NCBI GenBank assembly: GCA_001897435.1
Contig: MKSV01000003.1
Coordinates: 431,257 to 495,256, forward strand
Direction: 5' to 3'
Origin: Acidobacteriales bacterium 59-55
GTDB lineage: Bacteria; Acidobacteriota; Terriglobia; Terriglobales; Acidobacteriaceae
Length of the DNA stretch: 64,000 nucleotides
Part shown: positions 18,459 to 26,917 of the stretch, one piece after another
Layout: each line of letters starts with the position of its first letter
How positions within the stretch are numbered: position 1 is the first letter of the stretch
Notes under the pieces: model-generated
The model's database searches: none
Seen by the model: only the letters and a program-made list of their open reading frames with translations
Told to the model about the DNA's origin: nothing
Program-made: the position numbers and the translations under genes

Positions 18459-19398
18459 TGATATTGATCAAACTGCATCCGGAGACGTTGTTATCGGTAA
18501 GATAGGCGTCGTTACCGTTACCTATAATAGCGGGGATGTACTGCCAGATTTTCTAAATTCGCTTGATTTGCAAAATTATCAGGACTTTATCCTCTTTGCG
18601 GTGGATAACGCTTCTACAGACGATACTCTCGATCAACTCGAGACCTGGAATTCGCAGAAGCTTATATTGATTGCAAATGCAGAAAATCGCGGGGTAGCTG
18701 CTGGAAACAATCAGGGCATCCGTTCTGCATTAGCGGCAGGCTGTGAATATGTACTTTTGCTGAATAACGATGTCGTCTTCGGTTCGGATATGTTCCAACG
18801 ATTGTTGGAGGGGCTGAAGGCACAGCATTGCCAAATGGCTACTCCAATCATCTACTACAACGATCGACCCGGCGTCGTGTGGTGTGCAGGCGGCACATTC
18901 AAGCCAAGGCTTGGCTATCTGAATCGACACATTGGAGATGGCGATGAAGATATTGGACAATTCAGTCAACCACAGGCAGTGGAATACGCGCCAACATGCT
19001 GCGTCATGATCCGGCATGAGGTTTTTAACTGGATCGGATTAATGGATGAGCGATATTTTGTTTATTCGGACGATGTAGATTTTATGTATAGGACGTCATG
19101 TGCGGCCATAACATCATTTCTGATACCAGATGCCAAACTTATGCATAAGGTCAGCAGTCTGACTGGAGGAAATCATTCAGACTTTGCCTTATACTACGGC
19201 GCCCGCGGAAGAGCCATATTCCTCTGTAAACATCTCGGAAGATTTCGCGGCACGCTGTGGACATGGCTATATCGGATATTTTATTTGCTGCGACCGGTGT
19301 TTGCACTGGACACCTGGCACAGATCCGAGGTTCGCCGAAGGGGTATCCGCGATGGCCTGAAAGTGGGTCTAGAATCATTTGAAGAACTGAAAATTTGA
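18445..19398 (+). CDS. Family 2 glycosyltransferase (rhamnosyltransferase-like)
   Basis: 317-residue GT-A transferase, cytoplasmic or membrane-associated, likely adding one sugar of the repeat unit. It opens with VVTVTYNSGDVLPDFLNSL, has the ENRGVAAGNNQGI segment and the metal-binding LLNNDVVF motif, then the acceptor-loop CVMIRHEVFNWIGLMDERYFVYSDDVDF. The pattern resembles rhamnosyltransferases such as WbbL/RfbF. The C-terminal 60 residues contain a hydrophobic stretch that may touch the membrane. It overlaps the epimerase gene and is probably translated with it. Confidence 0.87.
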   Translation: MNGHNDIDQTASGDVVIGKIGVVTVTYNSGDVLPDFLNSLDLQNYQDFILFAVDNASTDDTLDQLETWNSQKLILIANAENRGVAAGNNQGIRSALAAGCEYVLLLNNDVVFGSDMFQRLLEGLKAQHCQMATPIIYYNDRPGVVWCAGGTFKPRLGYLNRHIGDGDEDIGQFSQPQAVEYAPTCCVMIRHEVFNWIGLMDERYFVYSDDVDFMYRTSCAAITSFLIPDAKLMHKVSSLTGGNHSDFALYYGARGRAIFLCKHLGRFRGTLWTWLYRIFYLLRPVFALDTWHRSEVRRRGIRDGLKVGLESFEELKI

Positions 19399-19491
19399 GG
19401 CGATTGCGCCAGCAGCAATTCTGTCCGGGATCCTGCAATATCAGCAAATCTCATTTCGTCAGCACGTCCTAGAGGTGGCACCTTTTAATTT

Positions 19492-20805
19492 ATGCGGCGA
19501 GTACAGCGGCTACTTTTATACTTCGCGATTATTACGATGCCGTTTCAAGATTGCATCTTGGGAAAAACCCCCTTGGGCTACCTAGGAAGCAGTCTTAGCT
19601 CTATCCCGCTTGCAATGCATGGCGTAGTGGGCATTTTTATTTGGTCAGTTCGACGGCAGTTAACTATTTCTCGGCGTGCTCTTCTATGGTCTCTTTATAT
19701 TCCATGTATTTCATTGATCTACCTGCTGGCATGGGGGCCAGTCTCTCACGATGGAAGTGTGGTCTACAAGGGATTCAGCGGGACGATAGTTCTCTTCCTT
19801 TGGCTTTATACGGTTTTTTCTGTGGACTACACTCCCTCCAAGGGACTAAAGCGTGCAACATATATCGCATTTTTTCTATTAATTGTCGGCGTAGTTATGT
19901 GTGACTCACAGATAGCTGGCCTCGCTGCTTTGGGCCATAGTCAAATATTTCACATAACACCAGATCAAAATAATGGTCGTTGGCGAGGCTTTAGCAACGA
20001 GCCAAGTATGTTTTCGGCAACGGTTTTGAGTCTTGGAATTGCATCTGCGTACTTAAGTGAAAGAAAGATTTATCGAAATATATTTGTAATACTCACATTC
20101 TGTCTGCTTTTGCTATCGCAGTCGAAGGGGGGAATCCTGATAATTGGCCTTTCCGGATTTGTGGTCGTCTTCCTGAAACGGCCCAGCTTTCTTCGACTTA
20201 TTACTTATTTATCGCTATGTATGATGGCCACATCTGTTGCGGTCTATTTTGTAATTCAGCAAGCGACAGCCATAAATCTTTTCCAGGCGACGGGAACCTT
20301 TGCAACGAGAATATCTCTAGCCATCTGGACTCTTATTGTAGTTCTGCATCATCCGCTAGGAGTGGGATTGAGCGGCTTCTATGAGGCTTTCAGATTCTAT
20401 CTGCCACCGGCGATGGATTGGCTAAGTCGCGTCTCCCCTTTCCCATTAGATTTCACCGAGGTGCAGGAGTACGTCAATGGGAACATGGCTACCGTGCCCT
20501 TGGATACAAAGTGCTTCTTCTTTGAATATGTAGCTATGTTTGGGCTTCCTTTCCTCGTTGCTTATTTGGTGTTCTCCAAGAAAGTACTTGAAGCGCTGCT
20601 GGCGAGGAAACAGGATCTGCTGATGGTAGGATTTGTATTTCTCATGATAGGGATGTCTACCTACATAAATGGAGCTACTCATTATGCAGGATTCTATCTG
20701 ACGGGATTGGCCTATCGGCAATACCTACTATTCAAGAAAGAGAACAGGGCTAAGTACCAGGTCCGGCTTGATCGGACGACATTACACTCGTCCACAACAG
20801 CGTAG
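19492..20805 (+). CDS. O-antigen polymerase/ligase-like membrane protein (Wzy candidate)
   Basis: 437-residue polytopic inner-membrane protein with about 10-12 hydrophobic helices and a larger periplasmic loop around residues 290-350, the layout of Wzy polymerases. The GRWRGFSNEPSMFSA segment and SQSKGGILIIGLSG resemble conserved parts of the Wzy_C/O-antigen ligase superfamily. Sequence identity in this group is low, so the call rests on topology and neighbours (Wzx, Wzz, Wza, glycosyltransferases). Its last 56 bases overlap the convergent glycosyltransferase gene. The region is clearly AT-rich compared with the flanks. Confidence 0.78.
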   Translation: MRRVQRLLLYFAIITMPFQDCILGKTPLGYLGSSLSSIPLAMHGVVGIFIWSVRRQLTISRRALLWSLYIPCISLIYLLAWGPVSHDGSVVYKGFSGTIVLFLWLYTVFSVDYTPSKGLKRATYIAFFLLIVGVVMCDSQIAGLAALGHSQIFHITPDQNNGRWRGFSNEPSMFSATVLSLGIASAYLSERKIYRNIFVILTFCLLLLSQSKGGILIIGLSGFVVVFLKRPSFLRLITYLSLCMMATSVAVYFVIQQATAINLFQATGTFATRISLAIWTLIVVLHHPLGVGLSGFYEAFRFYLPPAMDWLSRVSPFPLDFTEVQEYVNGNMATVPLDTKCFFFEYVAMFGLPFLVAYLVFSKKVLEALLARKQDLLMVGFVFLMIGMSTYINGATHYAGFYLTGLAYRQYLLFKKENRAKYQVRLDRTTLHSSTTA

Positions 20806-21862
20806 ATAGTTCCCTGGAAGCGTCTTGCCAGGTCCTCACTTTCGCATGTTGCAGCCCAAGCGCAATTAATTGTCGATGTAATTCAACATTTGTAAGAATC
20901 TTGATGATCTCCGCTGCCAAAAGATCTGGTCGCTTCGGATCAAAATAGAGTGCCGCTTGTCCACAAGCCTCGGGAATAGAACTCGCATTCGATGCAAGTA
21001 CGGGACAGCCACATGCCATTGCTTCCAGAGGAGGTATGCCAAAGCCTTCGTAAAGAGAAGGGAAGACAAAGCACGCAGCGTGCTCATAAAGTGCTCTTAA
21101 TTGCTTATCTGTTACGTATCCGGTGAAAACCATTCTTTCATGCATGAGGATTGGACCACGATAGATACTACGATCAGCGGATCCAACTACAACAAAACGA
21201 AAATTCTTATCTTGGAGCAGTGCCGCTGCCTGTGCTACGGAAGCAAAATTCTTATTTGCCTGCTGCGACCCGACACACAAAATATAAGGATTTCCATCAT
21301 TGAGTCCATATTTATCGAGGATGGAAGGATCAGCTGGCTCTCGCAGAATATGATTGCCGGACTGATATATGACCCGTATCTTTTCCTTCGGAATACCGCA
21401 GATGCTGATGAGTTGGCGCATAGAAAACTTTGACACTGTCAAAATCAGGCGGGCGTTTCTACCGCTACGCCACATAAGAAGCTTGTGCCACATTCGGAAT
21501 TTCCATGAGTATCCAGCAGGCGCAACATGAATGGAAGCATCGTGCAATGAAGTAACTTGATGCGAATGAAAAATTGGGGCAGGACCGCAAGGATTAAAGA
21601 GAAGGCCTGATCTAGCGATAAAAGGCAGTTCAAATTGCTCCCATGCATGACCGTGCAGCCAGGCACCTTGGATGATCCGGATATTTTTCAACGAAGGTAT
21701 TGGTACTTTTCCTGGCGGTATAACCAAGAAAATCGGGAGACTTATTTCCGATTTAGACGAAGATATCTGTTCGTCCAATGCACGGACAATCTCGGAAGCA
21801 AATCGTTGGACACCAGTAGTTGGCTGTGTTAAATATCGCCCGTTGATGTAAATGGCTCGCAT
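20750..21862 (-). CDS. Family 4 glycosyltransferase
   Basis: 370-residue GT-B transferase with the Glycos_transf_1 domain in the C-terminal half. The donor-site motif is CFVFPSLYEGFGIPPLEAMA with the EX7E glutamates, followed by GCPVLASNASSIPEACG. The N-terminus reads GRYLTQPTTGVQRFASEIVRAL, typical of mannosyl- or rhamnosyltransferases of O-antigen clusters. It is convergent with the Wzy-like gene and overlaps it by 56 bases. The donor sugar is not known. Confidence 0.9.
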   Translation of the reverse strand: MRAIYINGRYLTQPTTGVQRFASEIVRALDEQISSSKSEISLPIFLVIPPGKVPIPSLKNIRIIQGAWLHGHAWEQFELPFIARSGLLFNPCGPAPIFHSHQVTSLHDASIHVAPAGYSWKFRMWHKLLMWRSGRNARLILTVSKFSMRQLISICGIPKEKIRVIYQSGNHILREPADPSILDKYGLNDGNPYILCVGSQQANKNFASVAQAAALLQDKNFRFVVVGSADRSIYRGPILMHERMVFTGYVTDKQLRALYEHAACFVFPSLYEGFGIPPLEAMACGCPVLASNASSIPEACGQAALYFDPKRPDLLAAEIIKILTNVELHRQLIALGLQHAKVRTWQDASRELSTLLWTSVMSSDQAGPGT

Positions 21863-22038
21863 AGGTATATATGCAAGTATATTAGAGTCGATCTGCTGGG
21901 TGATTCACCCTTGGCCCGCATAAAGTCTAGATACTGCTGCTCGATCAAAAGAACCTACAATGAGATTGGCTTGTGGTTCCTTGAATCATCGGCGCAATCG
22001 GAGCGAACTTGATTTCGACGATCCGGCACTTTGACGAT

Positions 22039-24834
22039 TTAATGATTCAGCCTCAACTTCGGCGTCCAGGTGAGTTGGAACCACCCGCTTACATTGTGCT
22101 GAGAGCCGGCCATGTAAGACGGAATCAGGAAACGCTCATATTGCGCGAAGGTCTGCACCGTCCAGTGGCGATTCAGTGCGATGGAGCTATTGAGGAAGCC
22201 GTCGGTGATAGTAGCGCCGCCGGGAAGAAATAGTGTTCCGCCTTTGTTCTGCCGATATCCCGCCTCGATCCTCGTTCGTCCCGAGAACCAATAACCGGCG
22301 CGGCTTTCAATCGCGCGCGCGTCGCGGCCAATGGCGTTGCCCAACATAAAACCCTTGTTGGTATTCGAGTCGAGGTATTGGTTGTTCATGAAGTAGTGCT
22401 GCCCGCCAAAATCCTTGAAGAGGCCGGTCGAACTCACCGCCTCGACGCGCAGATCCATGTGCGGCAGAAACGGCAATCGCGCGAAATAGATGCCGGGATT
22501 CCACACCGCACGCCGGGGCGCGGAGATCGGGCTTGGGTCATCATCCGAATATGCGTCGGCATACAGCGTCACCGCTTTGCGCAGGAACGGCAGCTTGTAG
22601 CGGAAGTCGAAGCCGCTCTTGCGATCGCCGGGATCGTCGCGGTCTCCATAGCCTGCGCTTCCGCCGCCGCCGCCCGCTCCTCCACCAGTGGAGTTGAAGC
22701 TGAAGACGTTCTGCTTGAAGGTGTGCAGCGTAATCGGATGCCCTACGCCCCAGAAGACCGACCAGCGCGTGAAGCTGATCTCCAAATTGTCTCCGAGGTT
22801 GAAGTCGATCTTCTGCCCGTTGTACCAGGGACGAGCGGGGTAGGAATGTCCCGAGAGTTTGCCCAGCACGATGTCGAACCGGTATGTCCCCAGCGAAGGC
22901 AGCAGAGGCAATGGATGCGGGCGCGTCGAAACTGCTCGCAGGCTATAGGTCGGCTCGGCATTGCTGGAGAAGGCCAGCGGCCCCATCGTCGTGGGCCCCC
23001 AGTAGAGTTCCTGCTTGCCGAAGGTAATCGCATTGCCCGCAAATGCCATGCCGGCGTACAGTTCGATCGGCCGCTGACGATTGTATGCAGTTCGTGCAAG
23101 CACCGGCGCAATCGTCGGGTCATTTTCCTGCACACGGTCGAGAAGATTTTTTAGCCCGGTCATAGCCGCTGAGTCCGCAGGATTGCCGGGGCCGTGTTGC
23201 ACTTCCTGGCGACTGTAGAAGAACAATCGACCATAGTGAGCGCGCAGGGAGTAGCCTGTGATGGCGCTGCTGCCTCGCCCCAGAGGGCGTCCGAAGTCAT
23301 TCCACCATGTCTGGCCAAAGTGGAAGCTGTCCGCCAGCGCCGGACCTGCAATCGTGCCATAGCGCGCATAGACCGACTCCAGCGACAGTCCCTCATACGA
23401 GATCGGCTCGTCCGCCAGTTCGTGATCGAGATCGGTCATCAGCCGGCGCGCTTCTGCCAACAGTACGGGGCTGTACCGACCTTCGCGGTCGGCGAAGTCC
23501 TCCGCTTCTCGCAACTGGCGCAGGCACTCCTGGCGGCTCCACGGACGAATCGAGACGCTCTGGCTCGGTATCAGTCCCATCGAGCCCAGCCGCTCCAGTG
23601 CCGGATAGATCCAGCTATCCATGGGGACATTGGTGGAGCCGATGGTATCGGGATCGGGGTTGAATGGCTCTGGACGCCGGTTGCGAATCGGGTCGGGCGG
23701 CGGACGCCATGCATTGCGCTCTCGCGCCGACGTCGATTGCGGTGCCGCTGAAGCCTGCTGGGGCGCAGCTGCGGTTGCGGGTGCAGCAGAGGCCACGGGG
23801 GCAGCGGCCGCGGGGGGAGTCGCAGTATTTACCGGCGTCGGTGCGCTTGCCTGGCGGGCAGGCTTCGCTTCATAGTCCGCGGGTAGTGGCGGCGGATTGT
23901 ATGGCGTCAGTTCGTAATCATGATGGGCGCGATAGACATAGCGCCCGATCAACCAGCCCGCGGCGCTTCCAATCAGAACGTCAGATGGGAAGTGATCTTC
24001 AGAGATGACGCGACTGACGCTCACTGCCGAAGCCAACCCATAGACCGCCAACCTTGGCAGCCAGCCCGGATACTCTTCTCCTACGACCGAAGCGATCGAC
24101 CACGCCGCAATTGCGTGATTCGACGGAAAGGATGCGTCCGAGTAACTTGAACTGAAGAAATCTCCAGCAGCATTGTTGACCAGTGGGCGGTCGCGGCGAA
24201 ATACCGCTTTGAGCGCGGCATTGACAGCCAGGCTGTTGACGGCCGCTTCGCCTGCCAGCAGGCCGGTCTCACGCGCCTGGGGAGCGTAGTTGAACAGGCT
24301 CCATACATATGTGCTGGCGGGAAGCGCGCCCAGCGCGAGCAGACCGCCTGTCGAAAATTTGCTGGCCTTATTCCTGGCGTCCGGATTGATATCGATGGCA
24401 GACGTCATCGTATGCTGATCGCTTCCGATCAGCAGCCCGGTCGTCACGCCCAGAGGAAGCAACCACTTGGCATCGATAGGGCGCAGCCGCAGCGGGCTCG
24501 TCCAGATCGCCTTCTGGTCCAGCACGAGGCGCTTGGGCATCCCCAGCAGCTCGACCTTTTCAGGCCTCGCACTCGCTGGTTGCAGACCGGCCTGCTGAGT
24601 CAGAGGAGAAGGTGGCGGCGCAGCCGAGTTCTGCGGCTGCGGAGCCTCCGGCAGCGACGGCAGCATCGCTTCCGAACCAATCGCCCGATCGGCATGGACC
24701 GCCCCACTCTGTCCGAAGCCGGGCTGCCCAGCCGACAGCAGAAGAGACGCCGCAAGGCATAGGCACCTTGTCGGTGCTCCGGGTGTCCCAAAGATGGGGA
24801 GACGATGGAACAACTTCGCGCTAAATATACTCAA
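22039..24834 (-). CDS. PAP2 phosphatase - Wzi capsule-assembly fusion
   Basis: 931-residue two-domain protein. After an N-terminal signal-like segment (about 1-45) comes a PAP2 acid phosphatase domain (about 115-300) with all three motifs: Lys209 and Arg216-Pro217 (KX6RP), Ser238/His240 in FPSNHA, and Ser274-Arg275, His281, Asp285 (SRX5HX3D). An Ala/Pro-rich linker (about 320-400) leads to a Wzi-type outer-membrane beta-barrel domain (about 403-931) ending in an aromatic-rich strand. Wzi helps attach or organise surface polysaccharide; PAP2 enzymes remove phosphate from polyprenyl pyrophosphates or lipids. The fusion suggests a polymer-assembly step coupled to carrier or lipid dephosphorylation, but that is inference. 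Confidence 0.88.
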   Translation of the reverse strand: MSIFSAKLFHRLPIFGTPGAPTRCLCLAASLLLSAGQPGFGQSGAVHADRAIGSEAMLPSLPEAPQPQNSAAPPPSPLTQQAGLQPASARPEKVELLGMPKRLVLDQKAIWTSPLRLRPIDAKWLLPLGVTTGLLIGSDQHTMTSAIDINPDARNKASKFSTGGLLALGALPASTYVWSLFNYAPQARETGLLAGEAAVNSLAVNAALKAVFRRDRPLVNNAAGDFFSSSYSDASFPSNHAIAAWSIASVVGEEYPGWLPRLAVYGLASAVSVSRVISEDHFPSDVLIGSAAGWLIGRYVYRAHHDYELTPYNPPPLPADYEAKPARQASAPTPVNTATPPAAAAPVASAAPATAAAPQQASAAPQSTSARERNAWRPPPDPIRNRRPEPFNPDPDTIGSTNVPMDSWIYPALERLGSMGLIPSQSVSIRPWSRQECLRQLREAEDFADREGRYSPVLLAEARRLMTDLDHELADEPISYEGLSLESVYARYGTIAGPALADSFHFGQTWWNDFGRPLGRGSSAITGYSLRAHYGRLFFYSRQEVQHGPGNPADSAAMTGLKNLLDRVQENDPTIAPVLARTAYNRQRPIELYAGMAFAGNAITFGKQELYWGPTTMGPLAFSSNAEPTYSLRAVSTRPHPLPLLPSLGTYRFDIVLGKLSGHSYPARPWYNGQKIDFNLGDNLEISFTRWSVFWGVGHPITLHTFKQNVFSFNSTGGGAGGGGGSAGYGDRDDPGDRKSGFDFRYKLPFLRKAVTLYADAYSDDDPSPISAPRRAVWNPGIYFARLPFLPHMDLRVEAVSSTGLFKDFGGQHYFMNNQYLDSNTNKGFMLGNAIGRDARAIESRAGYWFSGRTRIEAGYRQNKGGTLFLPGGATITDGFLNSSIALNRHWTVQTFAQYERFLIPSYMAGSQHNVSGWFQLTWTPKLRLNH

Positions 24835-25025
24835 ACCTCTTACAAGAACTACGTTGTTCAGCCCAGGTTGACTGAACCTGCAACTGCCAGTGCCTTCATT
24901 CTATCGCCCTGACTGTGCATGGAAGAGGAAGAGATAGATTGATGGTGGCTGAAGAGTTACGTGCCAATAAAGAGAGCGGCTCGTCGCCCAACGCACTACC
25001 GGCCGCAACAAGAACGCCCCGCCTT
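24835..25025. other. Intergenic region upstream of the PAP2-Wzi gene
   Basis: About 190 bases that should hold the promoter of the minus-strand PAP2-Wzi gene. No convincing promoter pair or gene was seen. Confidence 0.3.
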
Positions 25026-25056
25026 TAAAACAAATAACGAGACGTTCTCGAAGCGT
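25026..25056 (-). terminator. Probable terminator of the His-rich protein gene
   Basis: Directly after the stop codon the minus strand reads CGAGAACGTCTCG, a five-base-pair hairpin, followed by the T-rich TTATTTGTTTT. A longer alternative stem AGACG/CGTCT encloses it. Confidence 0.5.
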
Positions 25057-25554
25057 CTATCGACTGCTCAGTGCACCAATAATGTCGATTGCATCGTAGA
25101 TGATCCGAGTCCGAGGATCGACAACCACTGCGTAGCCGTCGTAGTAGCCCCGCTGATAGCCATAGGGAACGGGCGGCAGCTCCTGAATCAGCACTGGGGG
25201 CATGGGTCGAAAGCGCTTCTGCCAGCCCGGCGGCAGAGTCCCGTTGCGGTAGTACTTTTTGCGCAGGCCGGGCGGCAGGTTCCTTGGCCCATCGTAGTAG
25301 CGGATGACATAGTCGCGGTCCTGGTCGCGGAAGTACCGCTTGTTCTGATGCTTGTATTTTCCCTTGCCGTGGCCATGTCCCTGGTCATCATCGTTGCCGT
25401 GACCGTAGCCATGTCCTTGGTCATCATCGTTACCATGACCATGACCGTGGCCGTGATTGCCACTGTTTCCCTGCGCGGCTGCCAGAGGTGTGGGGAGAGT
25501 GAAACAAGTCGCTGCGGATGCGAACAACAGTGTTGCGAAGCGTCGTCGATTCAA
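25057..25554 (-). CDS. Secreted His/Gly/Asp-repeat protein
   Basis: 165-residue exported protein of unknown function. The start is taken as TTG 25554 because AAAGGAG stands five bases upstream; it gives a signal peptide MNRRRFATLLFASAATCF...PLAAAQ. The mature N-terminus carries two 12-residue repeats GHGxGHGNDDDQ, plus a partial third, which look like a metal-binding (Ni/Zn/Cu or Ca) segment. The C-terminal half (LPPGLRKKYYRNGTLPPGW, then YGYQRGYYDGYAVVVD) weakly resembles RcnB-like periplasmic proteins. A 36-base tandem DNA repeat underlies the peptide repeats. Confidence 0.7.
   Translation of the reverse strand: MNRRRFATLLFASAATCFTLPTPLAAAQGNSGNHGHGHGHGNDDDQGHGYGHGNDDDQGHGHGKGKYKHQNKRYFRDQDRDYVIRYYDGPRNLPPGLRKKYYRNGTLPPGWQKRFRPMPPVLIQELPPVPYGYQRGYYDGYAVVVDPRTRIIYDAIDIIGALSSR
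25372..25443 (-). repeat. Two tandem 36-base repeats inside a coding region
   Basis: Copies at 25372-25407 and 25408-25443 differ at a few positions and encode the GHGxGHGNDDDQ units. Unit length is a multiple of three, so copy-number change would keep the frame. Confidence 0.8.
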
Positions 25555-25702
25555 GATGCTCCTTTCGGGAGGTACTTCGCCTTTGATTCCGAATATGATT
25601 CTACGTGCCACGTTGCATTTTAATGCACACAGCTTTGATGCGGCCGGACGCGGAGATGTTGTGCCTGGTCGCCCCCGGTGGCAGGCAACGCCCCTGGGTT
25701 AT

Positions 25703-26245
25703 TCAGGGGCATCGATTTGGCGAAGAGGCGGCTGACGCCGTCGGGTCCGGCACCAGCCGGGTCATATCGTAGGTAACTTTGCCGGAGGGACCACAGATGC
25801 GCGCAGCCAACGGCGTCGTCAGCTTCTCGTCGCCGATGACAACGGCCAGCGCGGCAGGAGTGAAACATTGGCTATGGGGATAGACCTCGCCGCTGACCCA
25901 TCGGAGGCGCGATGTCAGCTCCGCTTCGGGCAGAATCGTGACAGGCCGAACGACGGGGTCGGGATGCATGCCGCGTGGGACCGCCCGGGTGATGGGAAGG
26001 GTCGTGCTGGCAGCATCGGTAAAGAGTATCTGCGGAAATCTCGCAACGGTACAGGCTGCGGGGCCGAGGTTTCTGAGCACAAGCAGAGTTCCGCTGTGGG
26101 ACATGCCGTTGAAGTTGCCGTTTTCGTTATCGACGGCAAGAGAAAGCTGATCGGCAGCGCATGGTGCCGCGTGCGCAACAGCGACAGTTGCCCCAGCCAG
26201 GATGAAGATCAGGACGAAGGCCGGCACGGCGGGTAAAAATCTCAT
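25703..26245 (-). CDS. Secreted DUF4232-like protein
   Basis: 180-residue exported protein. The ATG at 26245 overlaps the HPP-gene stop as ATGA and gives a good signal peptide (MRFLPAVPAFVLIFILAGAT...HAAPC). The mature part has DUF4232-like features: two or three conserved cysteines (CAADQLSLAV, AACTVARFP, PHSQCFTP), a beta-sandwich pattern, and an Arg-Trp-Val-Ser-Gly segment. DUF4232 proteins are secreted and of unknown function. Coupling to the HPP gene and closeness to the molybdoenzyme gene suggest an envelope role. Confidence 0.72.
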   Translation of the reverse strand: MRFLPAVPAFVLIFILAGATVAVAHAAPCAADQLSLAVDNENGNFNGMSHSGTLLVLRNLGPAACTVARFPQILFTDAASTTLPITRAVPRGMHPDPVVRPVTILPEAELTSRLRWVSGEVYPHSQCFTPAALAVVIGDEKLTTPLAARICGPSGKVTYDMTRLVPDPTASAASSPNRCP

Positions 26246-26892
26246 TTGAATGAGATGCCTCCGGGTGGGTTCAGCACCGGCCCGCGATTCGGCCTCTTTT
26301 CCCATCGAGGATAGTCGAGGCCAGCCGCGCGGTTGATGACCCACGCCTGCGCGGTCAACAGGATGACGGCAAGCTCGATGATGACCAGGTACTCCACCCT
26401 GGTCAGGATTCCCAGCGAGACGATCAGCGTCGTCGCGCCGGCCGGGGGATGGCTCACCTTAAGCATCACCATCACCGCCCCGGTGGCCGCCAGCGACAGC
26501 GCAGCCGCCATCGCCTCGCGCCACGTGACCTCCGAGAGAGCAGCGGTGACAAAGCCATGGCTACCCATTGCGACATAAGCGGCGTATCCGCAGATCAGCC
26601 CGATCCCGTGGCCCAGAATCGCATGGCGCGGGCTTGACGACCGCCCCATCGGCGCAAAGAAGAATAGATACGCCGTTGGCCCCAGCGATGGAAAGACAAA
26701 TGGACTGCCCGTCACCACGGCCAGCAGCGACAGCAGCATGATGGTAAAAAAGCTGTTCAGAAACACATAGGCCGCCCACACCATCCGCGGCGGCAGATGT
26801 TTCAATAGCCAGCGGAGTCGTGCGCGGCGCACCAGTTCGGCCACCTTTTGAACGGCATCGCGCTCTTCCTGGACAAACCATGCTTCGTTCAT
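26242..26892 (-). CDS. HPP family membrane protein
   Basis: 216-residue inner-membrane protein with four or five predicted helices between about residues 35 and 190 and the family signature SHPPAGATTLIVSLG near 150. HPP proteins have been linked to nitrite transport in chloroplasts and cyanobacteria; the bacterial role is mostly unknown. The gene begins 25 bases downstream of the cytochrome b/molybdopterin fusion gene and overlaps the DUF4232-like gene by four bases, so three genes appear to form one operon. Confidence 0.85.
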   Translation of the reverse strand: MNEAWFVQEERDAVQKVAELVRRARLRWLLKHLPPRMVWAAYVFLNSFFTIMLLSLLAVVTGSPFVFPSLGPTAYLFFFAPMGRSSSPRHAILGHGIGLICGYAAYVAMGSHGFVTAALSEVTWREAMAAALSLAATGAVMVMLKVSHPPAGATTLIVSLGILTRVEYLVIIELAVILLTAQAWVINRAAGLDYPRWEKRPNRGPVLNPPGGISFK

Positions 26893-26917
26893 GCGCCACC
26901 CCGTTCATAACGAGTGC

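Noticed and set aside
25340..25460. Regular repeats that look like a short CRISPR-like array
   Set aside because: The 36-base units are directly tandem without spacers and encode in-frame peptide repeats of an exported protein.
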